Of a stretch of DNA of 5,225 nucleotides, positions 1 through 5,225 are shown piece by piece. Origin of the DNA: Chitinophagaceae bacterium UBA2789. Lineage in GTDB: Bacteria; Bacteroidota; Bacteroidia; Chitinophagales; Chitinophagaceae. Below the pieces are notes generated by a model. The model searched no databases and was not told the origin of the DNA. It worked only from the letters and a program-made list of their open reading frames with translations. The stretch lies in contig DEHX01000146.1 in the NCBI GenBank assembly GCA_002352145.1, forward strand, positions 33,294-38,518, given 5' to 3'. The position numbers and the translations under genes are program-made. Each line of letters opens with the position of its first letter. The stretch's first letter is position 1.

Positions 1-1218
1 ACATTCCGTCGTGACGGCTCAAGCCGGTTTGGGGCCAACAACAAGTATGGTATTTTCCAGTCTGCACAGTTTGCATGGAATGTGAAAGAAGAAAACTTCC
101 TGAAAAAGGTGAATGCAATTTCAGATTTCAAATTGAGATATTCATTTGGCCAAGCAGGTAATGACCAGATCGGAAATGTGCTTTATGCGCAGTTGTACAG
201 TGCAACAAGATTATATGGTAATGCTTCAGCTATTTTCCCCAGTCAGTTAGGTAACCCCGATCTGACATGGGAAAACAGGGAAGAAAGTAATATCGGATTA
301 GACCTTGGTTTCTTCAAGAACAGGATCACTTTAACAGTTGATGCTTACAAAAGAATAAACAAAGATCTCCTATTAGCCAGGCCATTGTACTCAACCACCG
401 GTTTTACTTCCATACAGCAAAACCTGGGTAAGATGGAGAATAAAGGACTGGAATTAATGCTCAGCGTTACTCCTTTTGATGGCAAATTCAAGTGGACCAG
501 TACATTTAATATTGCCTTCCAAAAAAATAAAGTACTTGAACTATATGATGGCCTGCAGTCATTACCTTCTGATGCTTCCATTCGTGTAGGTTCGCCAATT
601 GGATCTTTCTTTACAGCAGAATGGGCAGGTGTAAACCCGGCTACTGGCCGCGGCATGTGGTATGATATCAATGGTAATCTTACATATAATCCAACTGCAA
701 ACGATCGTAAGATTATTGGTGATATCTATCCGAGCAAGTTTGGCGGATGGAATAATACATTAAGCTATAAAGGATTTTCGCTGGATGCCTTTTTCCAGTA
801 TGAATATGGTCGTGTAAGACTAGATGGTCAGTATCAGCAAATGATGCGTATGGCAGGTGCAACCGTTAATACGCTTTCATATGGCTTTATTACCCGCTGG
901 CAAAATCCTGGTGATATCGTTCCCACACCCCGTGCTTTCAATGGTCTGGCTGATTACAATAGTGCAGGCTGGGGAACCGGTAGCCGCTATATCTTCAGAA
1001 CAGATTATATAAGGTTGAAGCAAGTAACATTGGGATATGATATACCTGCCAATTTTGCCAAAAAATACAGGCTGGAAGGTGCAAGGGTATATGTTCAGGG
1101 TATTAACCTGTGGACTTATACAGAATGGCCAAGTTATGACCCGGAGTTTACCGGCGACAATTTTGGTATTATCCCTCAATCCAAAAACATAACTGTAGGT
1201 GTACAGGTTCGTTTCTAA
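1..1218 (+). CDS. SusC/RagA-family TonB-dependent outer-membrane transporter, C-terminal part (5' end outside window)
   Basis: This is the last 405 residues of a SusC-type transporter, the outer-membrane beta-barrel that imports glycans or peptides using TonB energy together with a SusD lid. The frame is open from the first base, so the gene starts upstream; an apparent GTG start at 82 is internal. Family proteins are usually about 1000 residues, so the signal peptide, any carboxypeptidase-like domain, the TonB box and the plug lie outside. Visible family signatures are FRRDGSSRFG (residues 2-11), SFGQAGNDQIG (48-58), NPDLTWE (85-91), and a TGFTS...NLGKMENKGLEL block (about 132-151). The protein ends in VQVRF, and the terminal Phe after alternating residues is the usual last strand recognised by the BAM machinery. 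susD starts 9 bases after the TAA stop, so the two are almost certainly one transcript. The substrate cannot be inferred from the barrel. The family call is very secure. Confidence 0.96.
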   Translation, partial: TFRRDGSSRFGANNKYGIFQSAQFAWNVKEENFLKKVNAISDFKLRYSFGQAGNDQIGNVLYAQLYSATRLYGNASAIFPSQLGNPDLTWENREESNIGLDLGFFKNRITLTVDAYKRINKDLLLARPLYSTTGFTSIQQNLGKMENKGLELMLSVTPFDGKFKWTSTFNIAFQKNKVLELYDGLQSLPSDASIRVGSPIGSFFTAEWAGVNPATGRGMWYDINGNLTYNPTANDRKIIGDIYPSKFGGWNNTLSYKGFSLDAFFQYEYGRVRLDGQYQQMMRMAGATVNTLSYGFITRWQNPGDIVPTPRAFNGLADYNSAGWGTGSRYIFRTDYIRLKQVTLGYDIPANFAKKYRLEGARVYVQGINLWTYTEWPSYDPEFTGDNFGIIPQSKNITVGVQVRF

Positions 1219-1227
1219 AATAAAAAA

Positions 1228-2748
1228 ATGAACATCATGAAAATCAAAACATTTAAGATATTATCGCTTGCAGTATGTTCAGCTTTGCTGATATCATCCT
1301 GCAAAAAGCAACTCGATATCCCTTCCAGGAACTCTCTTGATGCTGGTGTAGCGCTTACTACAAAAAATGGAATCGAGTATGCTATCAATTCGGTTTATTC
1401 CATTCTTAAACGAGAAAGCCACTACGGCCGTGACCTTTTTTCTGTAACGGATGCGATGGCAGATATTGCTTTTGCGAATGGCCGTTCATCCCGACTGCTG
1501 GCAGAAAACCGTAACACGGCGTTGGCCAATGTTATAATATGGGCAGGTTCTTATGCGGCTATTAATGAAATTAACCTGACGTTGGCAGCTTACCCTGCTA
1601 TTAGCGATGCCACAGCTGCAGAGAAAGCAAGATGGGAAGGAGAGCTAAAGTTTCTCCGTGCATTCTATTATTTCGACCTGGTTCGGAATTATGCCTATAT
1701 CCCTACTTATGTAGTGAGCAACCAGGATAAAGGTGGCGTAGTTATCAATCTCCAAGGTTTTAATTCTGCTGCTGCTGCTACAGGTTATTTTCCTTCGAGG
1801 TCATCCATAAGTGAGTGTTATTCCCAGATATGGTCAGACCTCTACAGGTCAATGGAGCTTTTGTCCAATGCGAACAAGGGACGTAACTATGCCAGCAAGC
1901 ATGCTGCTTTGGCATTGGGTTCCCGAATAGCATTGTATGAAGGCAACTGGGCCCGTTGTGATTCATTTGCTACTGCAGCAATCACTTTGTCCGGAGGAAT
2001 TGGTTCTCTGACCAATACAAGTAACTATGTTACCGGCTGGCGGGCTGCTGATCATCCGGAAGCAATTTTCCAGGTATGGTACGCTACACTGGCGGAAAAC
2101 CTGGGCGTAAATACTTCTTTGGCAGCGACCCACACAACTTTATCCGCACCGGGTGCATTTGCCGGTGTAAGGCAAGGACAAGGTGATTTAGTACCCAATG
2201 CATTCCTTTTAACTCAATTGGGTATTTCAGGTTTTCCAACCAACCTGGCACAATCTCCGCCACCTCCGGCACTTACTTATAGCAATGATATCCGAAACAG
2301 GCTGTTTGAATGGGGAGTAAATGCATCAGGCCACTACGTGGAGTGTACAAAGTGGATGGGTAAAAATGGCGGCCCGAACTGGGATAACACAGTCGTCCTC
2401 CGCTGGGCCGAATTATACCTGAACAGGGCAGAGGCAAGGTTCAGACTGGCAAACGAAGCAGGTGCCTGGAGCGATCTGAATGTGATCCGTAGTAACAGGT
2501 ACGTTGGCTTTACTGTACCACCTGTTCCATTAACCGGCCAGGCATTACTGGATGAGATATGGAGACAAAGAATGCTGGAATTTGCTTTTGAAGGACATCG
2601 TTTCTATGATCTAAAAAGAAATGGTTTGTCAATTGTAAAGACTAATCCTGCTGTAAATATGCCTGCTACAGATTACAGGCTATTGCCCCGGATTCCGACA
2701 AGCGAAGTGGATGGTAATCCAAACCTTGTTCAAAATTTTGGATATTAA
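1228..2748 (+). CDS. SusD/RagB-family nutrient-binding outer-membrane lipoprotein
   Basis: This complete 506-residue protein is the surface lipoprotein partner of the SusC transporter; in the family it closes over the barrel and captures substrate. The N-terminus is a lipoprotein signal peptide with a hydrophobic stretch (about residues 9-22) and lipobox LISSC, giving lipidated Cys25. SusD signatures are the EGELKFLRAFYYFDLVRNY block (137-155), TPR-like helices around 221-244 and 391-407 (LRWAELYLNRAEARF), the conserved RMLEFAFEGHRFYDLKR block (448-464), and the C-terminal LLPRIP.SEVDGNPNL..NFGY (485-506). Length is normal for the family (roughly 450-600). The start at 1228 follows an A-rich run (AATAAAAAAATG) with no Shine-Dalgarno motif, as is common in Bacteroidota. 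An in-frame ATG at 1237, giving MKIKTF, is an equally plausible start and would leave the signal peptide intact. Residues 181-184 (AAAA) and 344-347 (PPPP) are low-complexity loop segments. The ligand cannot be predicted. Confidence 0.97.
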   Translation: MNIMKIKTFKILSLAVCSALLISSCKKQLDIPSRNSLDAGVALTTKNGIEYAINSVYSILKRESHYGRDLFSVTDAMADIAFANGRSSRLLAENRNTALANVIIWAGSYAAINEINLTLAAYPAISDATAAEKARWEGELKFLRAFYYFDLVRNYAYIPTYVVSNQDKGGVVINLQGFNSAAAATGYFPSRSSISECYSQIWSDLYRSMELLSNANKGRNYASKHAALALGSRIALYEGNWARCDSFATAAITLSGGIGSLTNTSNYVTGWRAADHPEAIFQVWYATLAENLGVNTSLAATHTTLSAPGAFAGVRQGQGDLVPNAFLLTQLGISGFPTNLAQSPPPPALTYSNDIRNRLFEWGVNASGHYVECTKWMGKNGGPNWDNTVVLRWAELYLNRAEARFRLANEAGAWSDLNVIRSNRYVGFTVPPVPLTGQALLDEIWRQRMLEFAFEGHRFYDLKRNGLSIVKTNPAVNMPATDYRLLPRIPTSEVDGNPNLVQNFGY

Positions 2749-2768
2749 TACCCATAAAACAAAAGAAA

Positions 2769-3365
2769 ATGAAGAATAAGCTTATATATACAATTACAGG
2801 ACTGATGACCGTATTGTTATTCAGTTCCTGCATCAAACAGCTTGATAAAACATTCCAGGGAAATACGGTTGTGGAAATAGATCCCACTCCGTTAAACTCT
2901 GCTAATGCAACTGCCGGCTACCCGGTATTAACAAGAATACCTGCATTTGGTATTCCTTTAAGAACGTCTGACTCTACCTTACGCAGGTTAAATGGTACTG
3001 TAAGAATTCGGGTGAACCTTGTAGGGCCACAGTCAGATCAGTCACAAACTGTAGGTTACAAGATTATGGCAGCATCTCCGCTTACCAGTATTGCCTTTCC
3101 CGCAACAGCTTCAGGGCAAACTCCTTCTGCTTCAGCGGCAACATTAGCTGTGCAGAATGCTGTTTCAGGCACACATTATACTGCGCTGAGTGGTACCTGT
3201 ACAATTCCTCCGCAGAGTTCTTTCGGGTATATTGATGTGGCCATCATTAATAATGGCCCCACTGCAGGACAGGCAAGGTTCCTGGGAATACAACTGGATT
3301 CATCCGGAACACTAAAGCCCAATCCTAATTACAATAAAATAGGGCTTGTAATAGATCAGCGTTAG
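2769..3365 (+). CDS. small SusE-position lipoprotein, DUF4843/DUF1735-like
   Basis: This is a complete 198-residue predicted lipoprotein. The N-terminus has a Lys-containing n-region, a hydrophobic core and lipobox LFSSC, placing the lipidated Cys at residue 21. The mature part is Ser/Thr/Ala-rich with alternating hydrophobic patterns (TVRIRVNLVG 77-86, FGYIDVAIIN 152-161, RFLGIQLDSSG 170-180), which suggests beta-sandwich structure. The arrangement GTHYTALSG.C.IPPQSS (134-151), followed by two strands and PNPNYNKIGLVI (184-195), resembles the DUF4843 and DUF1735 lipoproteins found next to SusC/SusD pairs; this assignment comes from pattern memory, not a search. It starts 20 bases after susD in an A-rich leader (AAAACAAAAGAAAATG) and is the last gene before the terminator, so it is probably co-expressed with the transporter. 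A role as an accessory surface ligand-binding subunit is inferred from position. No catalytic motif is visible. Confidence 0.85.
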   Translation: MKNKLIYTITGLMTVLLFSSCIKQLDKTFQGNTVVEIDPTPLNSANATAGYPVLTRIPAFGIPLRTSDSTLRRLNGTVRIRVNLVGPQSDQSQTVGYKIMAASPLTSIAFPATASGQTPSASAATLAVQNAVSGTHYTALSGTCTIPPQSSFGYIDVAIINNGPTAGQARFLGIQLDSSGTLKPNPNYNKIGLVIDQR

Positions 3366-3376
3366 AAAATTGCTGA

Positions 3377-3412
3377 AAAGAAAAAGGGCTGCATTAGCAG
3401 CCCTTTTTCTTT
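3377..3412. terminator. bidirectional intrinsic terminator between convergent operons
   Basis: A perfect 16-bp inverted repeat lies at 3377-3392 and 3397-3412 around an ATTA loop. The GC-rich core is GGGCTGC/GCAGCCC, and the outer arms are A-rich on the left and T-rich on the right (TTTTTCTTT). The same structure with a trailing U-rich run therefore forms in RNA from either strand. It sits 11 bases after the stop of the small lipoprotein gene and, on the other strand, 14 bases after the hisS stop. That is where a shared terminator for two convergent transcripts is expected. Confidence 0.93.
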
Positions 3413-3426
3413 CATACTAGGTCAGG

Positions 3427-4794
3427 TTAAAAAGGATAATTTTTTAGAAATCCTGAAGGAATAGTTTCCTGCTCGCCGGTAGCCAATCTTTTTATCTTGC
3501 ATTTGTTCTCCATCATCTCAGCTTCACCAATAATAATAGCATAAGGTATATTTTTCTTTTCTGCATATTTGAACTGCTTGTCAAATTTGCTGTTCTCATG
3601 ATACAGTTCACAGCGGATTCCTTTGTCCCTTAATTGTTGCATCAGCTCAAAGGAATAACGACTTTCTTTTTCTCCAAGATTGAAAAATAATACCTGTGTA
3701 CCGATATGTACATCTTTCGGGAACAATTGGAGTTCCTCCATTACATCATAAATGCGGTCAACACCAAAAGAAATACCCACACCGGGAATATTCGGCACCC
3801 CAAATAAACCTGTCAGATCATCATACCGGCCACCACCACCGATGCTGCCGATCTTTACGGAAGACGGTGCTTTTGCTTCAAAGATGGTGCCTGTATAATA
3901 ATTGAGCCCCCTGGCCAATGTAGGATCTATGATCAAATTAACATTGTGAGTGCTAAGTTGTGTCAATAAAAATTGCAGTTCTTCAATTCCCTTTTTGCCG
4001 GTTTCTGTATTTCCGATCAATGCTTCCAGCCCTTTAAGTATTTCTTTATTACTGCCGGTTACAGAAAGATATTTTTCTATGGTGCTTACCTGTTCATTTG
4101 TTAACCCACGTTGTGTCAGTTCCTCTTTTACTTTATCCAATCCAATTTTATCAAGTTTGTCGATGGCAATTGTGATGTCTGCCATCTTATCAGCTCCGCC
4201 ACAAATTGCTGCTAGTGCTGCCAAAATTTTTCGATGGTTGACTCTTAGTTCAGACCCGCTGAGCTGCAGATTATTAAAAACCGTATGATACATGAGAGTC
4301 AATTCCACTTCGTTGAGTAGGGAATTACTTCCCACCACATCGGCATCACATTGATAAAATTCACGGTAACGTCCCTTCTGAGGCCTGTCGGCCCGCCATA
4401 CTGGTTGTACCTGGTAACGTTTAAAAGGGAAAGTCAGCTGATTATGGTTCATGGCCACATAACGGGCAAAAGGAATAGTAAGGTCATACTTCAATGCTCT
4501 TTCTGTAATGCCTTTTGTATTCTTACCCTGTATTATCTTTTCGAAATCTTCCCTTATTTGCTTTTCTTTCTCGGGATTATCCAATCCGTTATTCAGTATT
4601 TTAAAAATGAGCTTATCACCCTCTTCGCCATATTTGCCCATCAGCGTATCAATGTTTTCCATCGCCGGTGTTTCCAATGGCTGAAATCCATATGTTTCAA
4701 ATACAGATTTTATTGTATTCAAAATATAATTCCTTTTGCGGACAACTTCTGGTCCAAAATCTCTTGTTCCCTGTGGTAGTGTTGGTTTGCTCAT
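3427..4794 (-). CDS. hisS: histidine--tRNA ligase (HisRS)
   Basis: This complete 455-residue class II aminoacyl-tRNA synthetase activates histidine with ATP and charges tRNA-His in the cytoplasm. The N-terminus PQGTRDF (7-13) is typical. Motif 1 lies around 31-45 (FETYGFQPLETPAME). Motif 2 spans about 126-150 and includes RYQVQPVWRADRPQKGRYRE, with the ATP-contacting Arg at 134. The histidine-specific motif LARGLNYYTG (293-302) carries Arg295, equivalent by alignment from memory to E. coli catalytic Arg259. It is followed by GSIGGGGRYDDL (316-327) and motif 3 GVGISFGVDRIY (338-349, Arg347). The C-terminal anticodon-binding domain covers about 365-452. Asn298 stands where E. coli has Asp (RGLDYY), a variant I recall as common in Bacteroidota. 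The length suits Bacteroidota enzymes, which are longer than the E. coli one of about 424. The ATG at 4794 gives the expected MSKPTLPQGTRDF start. It lies 12 bases downstream of the phosphatase gene, so the two probably share a transcript. Confidence 0.98.
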   Translation of the reverse strand: MSKPTLPQGTRDFGPEVVRKRNYILNTIKSVFETYGFQPLETPAMENIDTLMGKYGEEGDKLIFKILNNGLDNPEKEKQIREDFEKIIQGKNTKGITERALKYDLTIPFARYVAMNHNQLTFPFKRYQVQPVWRADRPQKGRYREFYQCDADVVGSNSLLNEVELTLMYHTVFNNLQLSGSELRVNHRKILAALAAICGGADKMADITIAIDKLDKIGLDKVKEELTQRGLTNEQVSTIEKYLSVTGSNKEILKGLEALIGNTETGKKGIEELQFLLTQLSTHNVNLIIDPTLARGLNYYTGTIFEAKAPSSVKIGSIGGGGRYDDLTGLFGVPNIPGVGISFGVDRIYDVMEELQLFPKDVHIGTQVLFFNLGEKESRYSFELMQQLRDKGIRCELYHENSKFDKQFKYAEKKNIPYAIIIGEAEMMENKCKIKRLATGEQETIPSGFLKNYPF

Positions 4795-4806
4795 ATCATT
4801 GAAAGG

Positions 4807-5225
4807 TCAAAGATTTGCTTCAGGTATCCTTAATCTGTATTTGCTGATTATTGTATCGCATACACGGTCAATCATTGTATACACTTCATGATAACCAGCT
4901 TCTGGCCCATACCAGGGATCCGGTACATCCATATTTTTCCCCGGATGAATTTCATTCAACAGCAGATCTACTTTGGAAGGATCAAATTTATCCTTTGCAA
5001 TTCGCTTTATATCATCCAGTACATCGCCGGCTAAAGCATATATCTTGTCATAAGTTGCAAAATCACTGGCTGAAAATCTCCTTGCTCTTTGATGACTGAT
5101 ATCTATACCGTTGATCTTTGCAACTTTTTGTGAGAGGTGATGAGGCGGTTCGCCAGTATGATAGTTATTGGTCCCGGCACTTTCGATACTCCATGTTAAA
5201 CCTGCCTTAAAAGCTTTATCCTGCA
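4807..5225 (-). CDS. low-molecular-weight protein-tyrosine phosphatase, C-terminal part (5' end outside window)
   Basis: The last 138 residues of a low-molecular-weight phosphotyrosine phosphatase read from the right edge to a TGA at 4807-4809. Family enzymes are about 150-160 residues, so roughly 15-25 N-terminal residues are missing, including the CxxxxxR(S/T) catalytic P-loop; activity cannot be confirmed here. Visible family features, numbered from the first complete codon, are SAGT (15-18), YHTGEPPH (21-28), GIDISHQRAR (39-48), a YDKIYAL strand (58-64), and VPDPWYG (100-106). Asp102 is the expected general acid; the family motif is often DPYY, here DPWY. The C-terminal helix YHEVYTMIDRVCDTII (111-126) also fits. 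The enzyme hydrolyses phosphotyrosine or similar phosphoesters in the cytoplasm; the substrate is unknown. It lies directly upstream of hisS in the same direction. No open reading frame call from an ATG covers it because its start is beyond the edge. Confidence 0.93.
   Translation of the reverse strand, partial: QDKAFKAGLTWSIESAGTNNYHTGEPPHHLSQKVAKINGIDISHQRARRFSASDFATYDKIYALAGDVLDDIKRIAKDKFDPSKVDLLLNEIHPGKNMDVPDPWYGPEAGYHEVYTMIDRVCDTIISKYRLRIPEANL

Noticed and set aside
82..84. GTG start for the SusC-type gene
   Set aside because: The same frame is open to base 1 and encodes typical SusC sequence upstream (FRRDGSSRFG), so this is an internal Val codon.
345..671. 108-codon open frame on the - strand within the SusC-type gene
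   Set aside because: It is antisense to conserved SusC barrel sequence and its translation has no family resemblance.
1768..1779. Four tandem GCT codons in susD, a possible phase-variable microsatellite
   Set aside because: Four trinucleotide units are too few to suggest slippage, any change would stay in frame, and it simply encodes an Ala run.
3950..4288. 112-codon Ser/Leu-rich open frame on the + strand
   Set aside because: It is antisense to the hisS region between the HisRS-specific motif and motif 2, and its Ser/Leu-rich composition is what a reverse-strand reading commonly gives.
4351..4779. 142-codon open frame on the + strand inside hisS
   Set aside because: It lies entirely antisense to the well-conserved hisS coding sequence, has no recognisable domain, and is explained as a shadow frame.
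4791..4799. Two-codon reading frame (ATG ATA TGA, - strand) whose stop overlaps the hisS ATG
   Set aside because: A start-stop this short arises easily by chance, and nothing else suggests an attenuator or leader peptide.
4851..5099. 82-codon open frame on the + strand at the right end
   Set aside because: It is antisense to the phosphatase, whose - strand translation shows clear family motifs (SAGT, QRAR, DPWYG).

Overview
The window looks like ordinary chromosomal DNA from a Bacteroidota bacterium, most likely of the Chitinophagaceae type. The main reasons are a SusC/SusD outer-membrane pair, A-rich gene starts without a Shine-Dalgarno motif, and a histidyl-tRNA synthetase and a low-molecular-weight tyrosine phosphatase that read like Bacteroidota versions. 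The genus is inferred from protein flavour only. No search could be run.

Layout. The left two thirds (1-3365, + strand) is the end of a nutrient-uptake operon. It holds the C-terminal barrel of a SusC-type TonB-dependent transporter (5' end outside the window), a complete SusD-type surface lipoprotein, and a small complete lipoprotein in the position often held by SusE-like or DUF4843/DUF1735-like proteins. The gaps are only 9 and 20 bases, so the three are probably co-transcribed. SusC forms the channel, SusD the substrate-capturing lid, and the third protein is probably an accessory surface binder. No hydrolase, regulator or transposase is visible, so the substrate cannot be read from this window.

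A perfect 16-bp hairpin with A/T-rich flanks (3377-3412) follows directly. It can act as a terminator in both directions and separates the uptake operon from a convergent housekeeping pair on the - strand. That pair is a low-molecular-weight phosphotyrosine phosphatase (N-terminus outside the window) followed 12 bases later by hisS, which ends 14 bases before the hairpin.

There is no gene-free stretch longer than about 60 bases. I saw no tRNA, rRNA, CRISPR array, insertion sequence, attachment site or riboswitch, and no clear evidence of a previously undescribed system. The findings below are modest.
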